DNA from: Microbacterium sp. AK031
GTDB taxonomy: Bacteria > Actinomycetota > Actinomycetes > Actinomycetales > Microbacteriaceae
Length of the DNA: 64,000 bases
Assembly: GCF_024807145.1 (NCBI RefSeq)
Contig: NZ_JANUCA010000001.1
Span: forward strand, 496,001 to 560,000
Direction of reading: 5' to 3'
Under the pieces are notes generated by a model. That model had not been told where the DNA came from and searched no databases. It worked only from the letters and a program-made list of their open reading frames with translations. The number at the start of each line of letters is the position of its first letter. Within the stretch, counting starts at the first letter, position 1. Positions 37,256 through 45,801 of the stretch are shown here, piece after piece. The translations under genes and the position numbers were made by a program.

Positions 37256-40066
37256 ATGGATCTCGAGCCTCTCACGCTCCCCGCAGCTGCCGCGGAGCCG
37301 CATCGCCAGCCGATCCCGGTGCTCGCCGCCGTCGTGCCGATCGTGGCGGGGGTCGTCCTCTGGCTCGTCACAGGATCGATCTTCTCGCTCTGCTTCGCCG
37401 CTCTCGGCCCGCTGATGATCGGGGCCTCATTGCTGGACGGGCTGCGCAACCGACGTCGAGAGCGGCGCGCCGCTGCGGATGATGAGACGGCGGGATGGCG
37501 CCGTGCCGAGCAAGACCTGCTGCGTCGGCATCAGAGCGAGCGCCGCGAGCTGCGACGTGCTCATCCCGACGCCGCGGCCTGCCTCCAGGACGCACCTCTG
37601 AGAGACCTGCAGCCTGTCGACGAGTCGACACCGATCGTCGTCGGTTCCGGTGCCAGACGCAGCGCGCTGAGGGTGACAGGTGACGACAGCGAACGCGCAC
37701 GCGGGTTCCGAAAGCGCGCGGCCCACGTGACGGATGTGCCGATCAGCGTGCCGATGGGGCGTGGCATCTGCCTCAGAGGGCCGGCGCCCGTGGTGGCCGC
37801 TGCCGCGAGGGCCTTGGTCGTTCAGCTGTGCCTGCGTCATGCGCCAGGGCAGCTCGCACTCGTCGGCGGGGGACTGGAGACTCTGGGGCTGGCCGACTTC
37901 CCGCATGCCGGACGACCGCGACGCGGAGCATGGCGCCTCGCCGTCGTGATGGGGGATGAGGACTGCACGGATGCCGCCGCTCAGGTGCGCGTCTGCGAGA
38001 CGGGGCAGGAGGTACCGGAGGGCGTGACGACGCTCATCGATTGCGTGGACCCGAGCAGCGCACGGCTGCGGACGTCAGCCGGTGTCGAGGACATCGCGGT
38101 GGAGTGCCTCTCTCGTGCGCAGGCTGCGGCGATCGCCGCGAGCAGCATCGAACGCGAAGGTGAGTCTGCGCATCTGCCGGACACCGTGACGCTGGGGGAG
38201 CTGACACCACCCGATGGTGCGGGAATCTCCGGCCTCGCTGCGGTGATCGGCCGCACGGAGAGCGCGGATATCGTGCTCGACCTGGTGGAGGACGGCCCGC
38301 ACGCCATCGTGACGGGGATGACCGGTTCGGGCAAGAGCGAACTCCTCGTGACCTGGATCACGTCGATGGCGCGCACGCACCGGCCGGATGAGGTGTCGTT
38401 CGTGCTGGCCGATTTCAAAGGAGGAACGGCTTTCGACCCGTTGCGCGCGCTCCCGCATGTTGCGGCCGTGATGACGGACCTCGACGAGGAAGGGGCGCGC
38501 CGTGGGGTCGAGAGCCTGACCGCAGAGCTTCGTCGCCGTGAGTCGGCGCTGGCCGAGTGTGGCGCGAGGAACATCACGGAGGCAGCAGGGCGACTGGGGA
38601 GGCTGGTGATCGTCGTGGACGAGTTCGCCGCCCTGCTGCAGGAGCATCACGATCTCGGTGCGGTGTTCACCGATGTCGCCGCTCGAGGACGCGCGCTCGG
38701 TATGCACCTGATTCTCGGCACACAGCGCGCGGCCGGTGTGATCCGCGACGGACTCGCCGCCAACTGTCCTCTGAGAGTGAGCCTGCGCGTGACGGAACCT
38801 GCGGACAGCCGGCTCGTCATCGGATCGGATGACGCAGCAGAGCTGCCCGGCGGCGCATCCTCACGTGGCCTCGCCTTCGTCCGGCGACCGCAGGACATGA
38901 CAGCCGTGGCCGTGCGCGTGGCGCTGACCGGCGCGGCCGATCTGCGTGACATCGGGTCACGCTGGCCGGATGCCGCCGTTCCGGCGAGCCCTTGGCATCC
39001 TGCGCTGCCCCTGCGTCTCGATCTCGCCGCGCTGTCGGCCGCGCACCCACCGGGAGCCTCGCTGCTGGTCGGACTCACGGATGTGCCCGAGCGCCAATGC
39101 CAGACGCCGATGCTGCTGCGGCCCGGCATCGACCGCGGCCTCGCAGTGATCGGAGGCAGCGGTTCAGGGCGCACGGCGGCTCTGCGGACCCTGGCCGAGC
39201 AGGCTGCGCAGCCCGTGCTGCTGGGAGCAGATCCGGAGCGTGCGTGGGACGTGCTGGCCGATGTGCTCGATGCTGCAGGAGACACGCCGAAGCTCGTGCT
39301 GTGCGACGATCTCGACCAGCTCGTCGCGTCGTTTCCAGTGGAGTATGGTCAGGTGTTCCTGGAGCGCATGGAGAAGCTGGTGCGTTCGGCGGCGGCACGT
39401 GGATGCACAGTGGTCGTCGCCACGGGACGGGCATCCGGCCAGACCGCTCGCGTGATCGAGGCGCTGCCCACGCGGATGCTGCTGCGAATGGGCACCAAGA
39501 TGGAGCACCTTGCAGCAGGTGGAGACGCTGACGGATACCGTCGCGACCGTCCAGCAGGGAGAGCGAGGGTCGGACGGCATGAGGTGCAGGTGGCCTGGAC
39601 GGATGAGGCCGCGCGGGTGGAGGCCGCAGTCGCAGGGGTGGAGCGCTGGACGCCCGCGGCACAGGTCGTCGGTGTGATCGCCCTGGGAGTCCGGCGTGTC
39701 GTCGAGGGGCTGCGAGGCGCCTATCCCGACCACGCCGTCGTGCCGGTCACCGACCGTGCACAGGAGCCGCCGACGTCAGCACCTCAGGCAGGCGCATCGG
39801 CCCTCGCCCACGCGCCCGACCCGGCGCCGACGATCCTGGTCGGAGATGCAGACAGCTGGCAGCGGCAGTGGCCGTTGTGGCAGCGGATCCGACTCGAAGG
39901 CGAGATGCTGTTCCTCGCCGAGTGCGCGGGGGAGCTGCGCTCCTTCGCCGGTAGCCGCGAGCTGCCACCCTATGCGAAGCCCCACGTCGGTCGGGCCTGG
40001 ACGATCCATGAGGGCCTCACGCCACGGCGGGTGGTCATCCCCGAGCTCGATGCGACAGCGCGATGA
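37256..40066 (+). CDS. FtsK/SpoIIIE (EccC-like) membrane ATPase
   Basis: A 936-residue protein. Two N-terminal membrane helices (PVLAAVVPIVAGVVLWLV, then a second segment) are followed by a linker. The first FtsK/SpoIIIE ATPase has Walker A GMTGSGKSE near 355 and Walker B LVIVVDEFAAL near 450. The second, degenerate ATPase has GGSGSGRTAAL near 635 and VLCDDLDQL near 680. The layout resembles EccC of type VII secretion, but no WXG100 or other Esx gene is nearby. TGCAAT (37244-37249) is six bases before ATG 37256, supporting this start over 37238. Partner and cargo are unknown. Confidence 0.85.
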   Translation: MDLEPLTLPAAAAEPHRQPIPVLAAVVPIVAGVVLWLVTGSIFSLCFAALGPLMIGASLLDGLRNRRRERRAAADDETAGWRRAEQDLLRRHQSERRELRRAHPDAAACLQDAPLRDLQPVDESTPIVVGSGARRSALRVTGDDSERARGFRKRAAHVTDVPISVPMGRGICLRGPAPVVAAAARALVVQLCLRHAPGQLALVGGGLETLGLADFPHAGRPRRGAWRLAVVMGDEDCTDAAAQVRVCETGQEVPEGVTTLIDCVDPSSARLRTSAGVEDIAVECLSRAQAAAIAASSIEREGESAHLPDTVTLGELTPPDGAGISGLAAVIGRTESADIVLDLVEDGPHAIVTGMTGSGKSELLVTWITSMARTHRPDEVSFVLADFKGGTAFDPLRALPHVAAVMTDLDEEGARRGVESLTAELRRRESALAECGARNITEAAGRLGRLVIVVDEFAALLQEHHDLGAVFTDVAARGRALGMHLILGTQRAAGVIRDGLAANCPLRVSLRVTEPADSRLVIGSDDAAELPGGASSRGLAFVRRPQDMTAVAVRVALTGAADLRDIGSRWPDAAVPASPWHPALPLRLDLAALSAAHPPGASLLVGLTDVPERQCQTPMLLRPGIDRGLAVIGGSGSGRTAALRTLAEQAAQPVLLGADPERAWDVLADVLDAAGDTPKLVLCDDLDQLVASFPVEYGQVFLERMEKLVRSAAARGCTVVVATGRASGQTARVIEALPTRMLLRMGTKMEHLAAGGDADGYRRDRPAGRARVGRHEVQVAWTDEAARVEAAVAGVERWTPAAQVVGVIALGVRRVVEGLRGAYPDHAVVPVTDRAQEPPTSAPQAGASALAHAPDPAPTILVGDADSWQRQWPLWQRIRLEGEMLFLAECAGELRSFAGSRELPPYAKPHVGRAWTIHEGLTPRRVVIPELDATAR

Positions 40067-40081
40067 GCATACGCCGCGACG

Positions 40082-41194
40082 TCACATCACGGAGTCGACG
40101 GTGCGAGCCGTCAAGCCGTGTGCCACTGCGACGCCCTCGTTGACCACGACACCCTTCGCCGTGTTGAGGCCGCCGGCGAGCGCAGAATCGGCCTTCAACG
40201 CATCCCGCCATCCGCGACCCGCGATCTGACGCACGTAGGGCAGCGTCGCATTCGTGAGCGCCGACGTCGAGGTGTTCGGCACGGCGCCCGGCATGTTCGC
40301 CACGCAGTAGAACACGGTGTCGTGCACGGGGAACGTCGGGTCGTCATGCGTGGTCGGGTGCGTGTCCTCGAAGCAGCCGCCCTGGTCGACGGCGATGTCG
40401 ACGAGCACACTGCCCGGTCGCATCTGGGCGACCATCTCATTGGTGACGAGCTTCGGCGCGCGCGCCCCGGGAATCAGCACCGAGCCGATGACGAGGTCGG
40501 AGCCGATCACGGCGCGACGCAGATCCAATGGATTGGAAGCCGCCGTCTTGACCCGGCCGGCGAAGTGATCGTCCAGCATGCGGAGGCGGGGGATGTTCGT
40601 GTCGAAGATCGTGACGTCGGCGCCCATCCCGCTGGCGATGACCGCCGCATTCGCTCCGGCCACGCCACCGCCGATCACCGTCACGGTGGCCGGCCGCGTG
40701 CCGGGCACACCTGACATGAGCAAGCCCAGCCCGCCGTTCGAACGCAACAGGGTGTTCGCGCCGACGAGGGGAGCCAGTCGTCCGGCCACCTCACTCATGG
40801 GCGCGAGCAGGGGGAGTCCGCCGCCAGGCAACTGCACGGTCTCATAGGCGATCGCCGTGACGCCGTCAGCGAGAAGTCTTTCGGTCAGCGGTCGATCCGC
40901 CGCAAGGTGCAGATAGGTGAACAGAGTGAGGTCGTCGCGGAAGTTGTCGTACTCACTCGCGATCGGCTCTTTCACCTTCAGCAGCAGCTCGGCACGGGAC
41001 CAGACCTCAGCCGCATCATCCAGCAATGTGGCGCCGGCCTCGGCATACTCCGCATCAGGCATCGATGAGCCCGCACCGGCTCCTGACTGCACGAACACCT
41101 CGTGTCCGGAGCGCACCAGGTCGTGCACTCCTGCCGGCGTCAGGGCGACGCGGTACTCGTTGTTCTTCACCTCGGTGGGGACGCTGATCCTCAT
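40082..41194 (-). CDS. ald: Alanine dehydrogenase
   Basis: A 370-residue NAD-dependent enzyme interconverting alanine with pyruvate and ammonia. PTEVKNNEYRVALTPAGV, LLKVKEP with the substrate Lys, the catalytic-His region FTYLHLAADR, and the NAD loop IGGGVAGANAA are all present, as is DQGGCFEDTHPTTHDDP. It has a GGAG ribosome site, unlike many neighbours. It converges with the FtsK-like gene. Confidence 0.97.
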   Translation of the reverse strand: MRISVPTEVKNNEYRVALTPAGVHDLVRSGHEVFVQSGAGAGSSMPDAEYAEAGATLLDDAAEVWSRAELLLKVKEPIASEYDNFRDDLTLFTYLHLAADRPLTERLLADGVTAIAYETVQLPGGGLPLLAPMSEVAGRLAPLVGANTLLRSNGGLGLLMSGVPGTRPATVTVIGGGVAGANAAVIASGMGADVTIFDTNIPRLRMLDDHFAGRVKTAASNPLDLRRAVIGSDLVIGSVLIPGARAPKLVTNEMVAQMRPGSVLVDIAVDQGGCFEDTHPTTHDDPTFPVHDTVFYCVANMPGAVPNTSTSALTNATLPYVRQIAGRGWRDALKADSALAGGLNTAKGVVVNEGVAVAHGLTARTVDSVM

Positions 41195-41247
41195 CGTGGC
41201 TCCTCTCCTCCCTCGGCATTGAGGGAATACAACCCCGGGTCAGGGCA

Positions 41248-42240
41248 TCAGACGGCGGCGCCAGGACGGATCATCCCGACGTCGCTCCCTCCGCCGAGGA
41301 CGGCGAGGGGAAGTGCGTTGGCGAGCGTAGCCAGATCGGCCTCACTCAGAGCCCCGGCGCGAGCGAGCAGCGTCGCCGCGACGATCGTGAGGGCCCGAGC
41401 GCTGCCGTCGAGCATCTTGAGCGCGACGGTGGTGCCGTCAGGGGCGACCATGACCATGATCCCCTCGGCACCGCTCTTGGCGAAGACACCGAGGGTCTCG
41501 ATCGCGATCGTGTCAGGTCGTCCTCGGCCCTCGATCGTCCACGGGTTCTCCTTGACTGCTCTCACGAGCGTGCCGGCTACGCGATGCAGTGCGAACGGAG
41601 AGCGTTCGGAGGCGGAGCCGATGCGGTGGATGGCTCGGCCGAGGCCGGCAAGGGTGATCGCGTGGACCGGAGCACCGCATCCGTCCACGGCGGTGTGCGC
41701 GATCTTCTCGCCGGTGAGCCGCTCGACGACTTCGCGGATGTGCAACTGCAGGGGATGAGTCGGGTGGAGATATCCCTCGGTCGGCCAGCCGGTCGCGACG
41801 CAGGCTCGCAGCATCGCCGCGTGCTTGCCTGAGCAGTCCATCCGGATGCGCGCGGTCTGTCCGTGCTCACGCACGAGCTCGTCGCGGGTCGCGGTGTCGC
41901 GGGGCCATACCGAGGGGCAGCCGAGATGGTCCTCCGTCAGACCGCCCGCGGTGAGGATCTCGCGGATGACTTCGACATGACGATCCGTTCCGACATGGCT
42001 CGCTGTCGCGATCGCGAGCTGTTCACCGGAAAGCTCCGCTCCTGCCGTGACGCACGCCACGGCCTGGAGCGGCTTCAGACTGGAGCGGGGAAGGATCAGT
42101 GCGTCCGGGTTGCCCAGCCGCCTGACGACATCTCCATCCGGCGAGAGCACGATGGCCGAGCCGGCATGGCGCGATTCGATGAAACCGCTGCGCTCGACGA
42201 TGGCGAGTTCGACGGCATCCGCGACAGTGAGAGTCTCCAG
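41248..42240 (-). CDS. L-asparaginase II family protein, apparent CTG start
   Basis: A ~330-residue asparaginase/DUF-type hydrolase of the asparaginase II family (PF06089-like). Marks are LPRSSLKPLQAVA, MDCSGKHAAML, VDGCGAPVHAITL and the C-terminal GMIRPGAA. The conserved N-terminus (ADAVELAIVERSGFIESRHAGSA as two segments) lies upstream of the first canonical start, GTG at 42150. Between the in-frame TAG (42255-42253) and 42150 there is no ATG, GTG or TTG. CTG at 42240 is the best start, nine bases after a TAGGCT box. Using GTG 42150 would remove 30 conserved residues. Confidence 0.85.
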   Translation of the reverse strand: METLTVADAVELAIVERSGFIESRHAGSAIVLSPDGDVVRRLGNPDALILPRSSLKPLQAVACVTAGAELSGEQLAIATASHVGTDRHVEVIREILTAGGLTEDHLGCPSVWPRDTATRDELVREHGQTARIRMDCSGKHAAMLRACVATGWPTEGYLHPTHPLQLHIREVVERLTGEKIAHTAVDGCGAPVHAITLAGLGRAIHRIGSASERSPFALHRVAGTLVRAVKENPWTIEGRGRPDTIAIETLGVFAKSGAEGIMVMVAPDGTTVALKMLDGSARALTIVAATLLARAGALSEADLATLANALPLAVLGGGSDVGMIRPGAAV

Positions 42241-42304
42241 CGCCCGACCAGCCTATCGCCGACGTCCGCATCGGCGCCGAGCCGCACCGTGTCAGACTGA
42301 GTCC

Positions 42305-42796
42305 ATGACCCTCGGCGAGCACCGATACGCACTCACAGCCACGTGGCACGGCAACCGTGGAACCGGAACCAGCGGTTATCGGGACTATTCCAGGGACGTC
42401 ACGATCGAGATCGACGGCAAGCCGGAGCTGCTGGCCTCAGCGGACAAGCCTTTCCGGGGCGACCCCGCCCGCTGGAATCCGGAGGATCTGCTGATCGCGT
42501 CGCTCTCCGAGTGCCATCTGCTCTCGTTCCTGCATGCGTGCGTGAGCGCGGGCGTCGTCGTCGTCTCGTATAGCGACAGCGCGAGCGGCGTGATGCGCGA
42601 AGACGGCAGAGGCGGGGGAGCCTTCACCGAGGTGCTGCTGCGGCCGGAGGTGGTGGTGGCTGAGGAATCGATGGTCGCGGCGGCAGAGCGAGCGCACGAT
42701 GACGCGCACCGGATGTGCTTCATCGCGAACTCCGTGAACTTCCCCGTCCGCCATGAGGCGAGCGTCAGCGCCGCTCGTGCGGAAGAGCCTGCTTGA
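42305..42796 (+). CDS. OsmC/Ohr-family protein
   Basis: A 163-residue thiol peroxidase-like protein against organic peroxides. The two redox Cys lie in SLSECHLLSFLHACV and in RMCFIANSVNFPV, the standard pair of the OsmC fold. It resembles the YhfA/OsmC branch seen in actinobacteria. CAGACT (42293-42298) is six bases before the ATG. Its 3' end overlaps the converging acyltransferase gene by 32 bases. Confidence 0.92.
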   Translation: MTLGEHRYALTATWHGNRGTGTSGYRDYSRDVTIEIDGKPELLASADKPFRGDPARWNPEDLLIASLSECHLLSFLHACVSAGVVVVSYSDSASGVMREDGRGGGAFTEVLLRPEVVVAEESMVAAAERAHDDAHRMCFIANSVNFPVRHEASVSAARAEEPA

Positions 42797-43568
42797 GCTT
42801 CTCGATCGGCCCTTGGGCCGGCGGCTCGTTGTAGACACCGGCGAGCTCCTGACCGCTCAACGCGTGGATCGCCGTCATGATCTGGTCGGTCGCGAGTCGT
42901 CTCGCCTTGCCGCTGCCGGCCGCACCGTGCACCGTCACGTCGATCGGGTCGCCGAATCGCACGGTGATGCGCTCGCTCAGGGACGGAACCTTCGCGCCTT
43001 TCGGCATGGCCTTGTCGGTGCCGATCAGGCCGACCGGCACGACTGGCGCGCCGGTCTGCAGGGCGAGGAAAGCCGCACCGGTCCGACCCTTGTACAGGCG
43101 GCCATCCGTAGAGCGGGTGCCCTCGGGATAGAGCGCGACGGCCAGTCCGTCATCGAGCAGCTGGCGCTGCTGATCCAGGGCGTCGAGCGCGGCCTGACCG
43201 GCGCCGCGGTTCACAGGGATGGCACCGATGGACTGGAAGAACGTCCGCGAGACGGCGCCCGTGAACCCAGTGCCTTCGAAGTATGCCGACTTGGCGAGGA
43301 AGTGCACGGGACGAGGAGCTGCGACCGGGATCGCGATGGAGTCGATGAACGACAGATGATTGCTCGCGAAGATGACAGGGCCGTCGAGCGGAACGCGATC
43401 ACGTCCTTCGATGTGCGGCCGGTAGACGAACCGTGCCAGCGAGCCGATCACCGCACGACCGAAGGCATACGTGGCACCTGCGCGGCGAGGGCCGGATGAT
43501 GCTTCAGCTGTCTGCTCCTGGTCCGATTCTTCGGTCGGCTCGGGGAGGGCAGACTGCTCAGAGGTCAT
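42765..43568 (-). CDS. 1-acyl-glycerol-3-phosphate acyltransferase (PlsC family)
   Basis: A 267-residue membrane-associated acyltransferase that makes phosphatidic acid. The catalytic HX4D is NHLSFID at residues 70-76. YPEGTRSTDGRLYKG is the glycerol-phosphate-binding motif. The first ~35 residues are acidic and unstructured. TAGCCT (43580-43575, minus strand) is exactly six bases before the ATG, so it is leaderless. A paralogue acting on other lipids cannot be excluded. Confidence 0.93.
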   Translation of the reverse strand: MTSEQSALPEPTEESDQEQTAEASSGPRRAGATYAFGRAVIGSLARFVYRPHIEGRDRVPLDGPVIFASNHLSFIDSIAIPVAAPRPVHFLAKSAYFEGTGFTGAVSRTFFQSIGAIPVNRGAGQAALDALDQQRQLLDDGLAVALYPEGTRSTDGRLYKGRTGAAFLALQTGAPVVPVGLIGTDKAMPKGAKVPSLSERITVRFGDPIDVTVHGAAGSGKARRLATDQIMTAIHALSGQELAGVYNEPPAQGPIEKLKQALPHERR

Positions 43569-43714
43569 CAGATCAGGCTACTCCGCGATTCATGCCATCC
43601 GTGGAATGCGACCGCATCGCTGTGGTGGTGCGTCGAGTGCAGGCGCTTCTCAGCGCGGGCAAAGGCGAATACGACAGTATGGAGTGTCCCTCCCCACGAT
43701 CACGAGGTCTCACT

Positions 43715-44662
43715 GTGCGCAATCGCTCGATCATCGCTCTGTCCACCATCACCGTCGCGACCATGTTGCTGGCCGGGTGCGCTGGGACCGAGGGCTCGAC
43801 AGGCGACGACGCCGAGACGCTTGCTGCGGATCTCTGCTCGGCGGCAGTCGAGTCAGGCGACGCCTCTGACGGCGTGAGTGTCGAGGGCGATTTCGGCACC
43901 GCCTCGACAGCGACCTTCGAGCTGGGCACGAAGGTCGACGCGGCCGAGCGCACTGTACTCAGCGAGGGCGACGGAGACACGATCGCCGAAGGCGACTACG
44001 TCAGCTACGCGCTGAGCGCGTTCGACGGCGACACGGGCGAACGCCTCGGCGACGCCGGCTACACGGAAGGGGAGCTCCTCCCGGCCGCGCTCACCGCAGA
44101 CGCGCCGCTCGGGCAGCTCATCGGGTGCGCGAGTGTCGGTTCGCGACTGTCCGTCGTCTTCCCGACGACGGAAGAAGCGGCCGCGCAGTACTACATCCTC
44201 GACGTGCTCGACATCGTCCCCACGGCGGCATGGGGCGAGGAGCAGGCGCCGGTCGCAGGCATGCCGGCCGTCACGCTCGATGACGACGGTGCCCCGACGG
44301 TTGAGATCCCGGATGCTGCCGCTCCCACGGAGGTGCAGATCTCAGTGCTCAAGCAGGGCGACGGAATCGCGGTGGGCGACGGCGACACGACGCTCCTCCA
44401 GTACCACGGCGTGGGCTGGGAGAGCGGCGAGACCTTCGACTCCTCGTGGGCCAATGGCGCGCCGATCACCAGTGAGGGCAACGGTTACGTTCCCGGGTTC
44501 GTCCAGGCGCTGGCAGGGCAGAAGGTCGGCTCTCAGGTGCTGGTCGTCATCCCGCCGGCGGCAGGATACGGCGAGGGCGAGATCAACGATGCGGATCTCA
44601 AGGGCCAGACGCTGGTCTTCGTGATCGACATCCTCGCAACGATGCACCCGGCCGCGGCGTAA
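43715..44662 (+). CDS. FKBP-type peptidyl-prolyl isomerase lipoprotein
   Basis: A 315-residue exported lipoprotein. The signal peptide ends in a lipobox LLAGC with Cys22. The C-terminal ~110 residues form an FKBP domain (LLQYHGVGWESGETFDSSW, FVQALAGQKVGSQVLVVIPP, AAGYGEGE). Residues about 75-175 look like a second, diverged FKBP-like unit (GDYVSYALSAFDGDTGERL, then IGCASVGSRLSVVFP). It probably folds secreted proteins. GTG 43715 with CGAGG upstream is preferred; ATG 43679 would put extra residues before the signal peptide. Confidence 0.88.
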   Translation: MRNRSIIALSTITVATMLLAGCAGTEGSTGDDAETLAADLCSAAVESGDASDGVSVEGDFGTASTATFELGTKVDAAERTVLSEGDGDTIAEGDYVSYALSAFDGDTGERLGDAGYTEGELLPAALTADAPLGQLIGCASVGSRLSVVFPTTEEAAAQYYILDVLDIVPTAAWGEEQAPVAGMPAVTLDDDGAPTVEIPDAAAPTEVQISVLKQGDGIAVGDGDTTLLQYHGVGWESGETFDSSWANGAPITSEGNGYVPGFVQALAGQKVGSQVLVVIPPAAGYGEGEINDADLKGQTLVFVIDILATMHPAAA

Positions 44663-44712
44663 GCGATCCCGGCCTCGCGGCGAAGGGCGCACCCGCACAA
44701 TAGGCTGGCGGT

Positions 44713-45795
44713 ATGCGTCGCATCATCGTCCTCGGCTCCACCGGTTCCATCGGCACACAGGCACTGGATGTGATCCGCGCCAATCCTCGTCGTTTCGAGC
44801 TGGTCGGACTCGCTGCAGGCAGCAACGCCGAGATGCTCGGCCAGCAGGCCGAGCAGTTCCAGGTCGAGGACACGGCGCTGGGCGCTGAGCAGGCCGAGCA
44901 GTTGGTCCGCGACGTCGAAGCGGATGTCGTGCTCAACGCGATCACCGGATCGATCGGGCTGGGGTGCACGCTCGCAGCGCTGAAAGCCGGACGCACGCTC
45001 GCGCTCGCGAACAAGGAGTCTTTGATCGTCGGCGGCGAGCTGGTGAAGTCCGCCGCGGCTGAAGGGCAGATCGTGCCGGTCGACTCCGAGCATTCCGCTC
45101 TTGCCCAGGCGCTGCGCTCAGGTATGCACGGTGAGATCAGGCGCCTGGTGGTCACGGCCTCCGGTGGCCCTTTCCGCGGACGCACGCGTGACGAGATGGC
45201 GGCGGTCGCGCCCGCTGAGGCGCTCGCGCACCCGACCTGGGCGATGGGGCGCGTGGTCACGACGAACTCCGCCACGCTCGTGAACAAGGGGCTCGAGGTG
45301 ATCGAGGCGCACCTGCTCTTCGACGTCGAGTACGAGGACATCCAGGTGGTCGTCCATCCGCAGTCGATCGTGCACTCGATGGTCGAGTTCATCGACGGCT
45401 CGACGATAGCTCAGGCATCGCCGCCTGACATGCGGCTGCCGATCTCGCTGTCACTGGATTGGCCGCACCGCATCGGGGGCGTCGGCCGTCCGTTGGACTG
45501 GACGAAGGCGGCCAGCTGGGACTTCGAGCCGCTCGACGATACGGCGTTCCCGTCCGTGGCCCTGGCGAAGAGCGTCGGGCGCGCCGGACGCACCTTTCCC
45601 GCCGTCTTCAACGCCGCGAACGAGCAGGCTGTGGATGCGTTCCACGAGGGCCGGCTGCCGTTCCTGGGGATCGTCGACACGATCGCCGGGGTCGTAGATG
45701 CCCATGAAGGGCCCGACCAGCTCACGATCGAGTCGCTCGCGGAGGCCGAGACCTGGGCGCGTGCGACAGCAGACCGCCTGATCGCCGCGTCCTGA
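44713..45795 (+). CDS. dxr: 1-deoxy-D-xylulose-5-phosphate reductoisomerase
   Basis: A 360-residue NADPH enzyme of the MEP isoprenoid pathway. The NADPH loop LGSTGSIGTQALDVI opens the protein. ANKESLIVGGELV, PVDSEHSALAQAL, ASGGPFRG and HPQSIVHSMVEF are family motifs with the metal-binding Asp and Glu. TAGGCT (44701-44706) is six bases before the ATG, so it is leaderless. rseP and ispG, which normally follow, are 3 and 7 kb away. Confidence 0.97.
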   Translation: MRRIIVLGSTGSIGTQALDVIRANPRRFELVGLAAGSNAEMLGQQAEQFQVEDTALGAEQAEQLVRDVEADVVLNAITGSIGLGCTLAALKAGRTLALANKESLIVGGELVKSAAAEGQIVPVDSEHSALAQALRSGMHGEIRRLVVTASGGPFRGRTRDEMAAVAPAEALAHPTWAMGRVVTTNSATLVNKGLEVIEAHLLFDVEYEDIQVVVHPQSIVHSMVEFIDGSTIAQASPPDMRLPISLSLDWPHRIGGVGRPLDWTKAASWDFEPLDDTAFPSVALAKSVGRAGRTFPAVFNAANEQAVDAFHEGRLPFLGIVDTIAGVVDAHEGPDQLTIESLAEAETWARATADRLIAAS

Positions 45796-45801
45796 TCAGC
45801 C

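Noticed and set aside
37238-40066. A type VII secretion locus
   Set aside because: Only the EccC-like ATPase is present. No WXG100, EccB, EccD or mycosin gene occurs in the neighbourhood.
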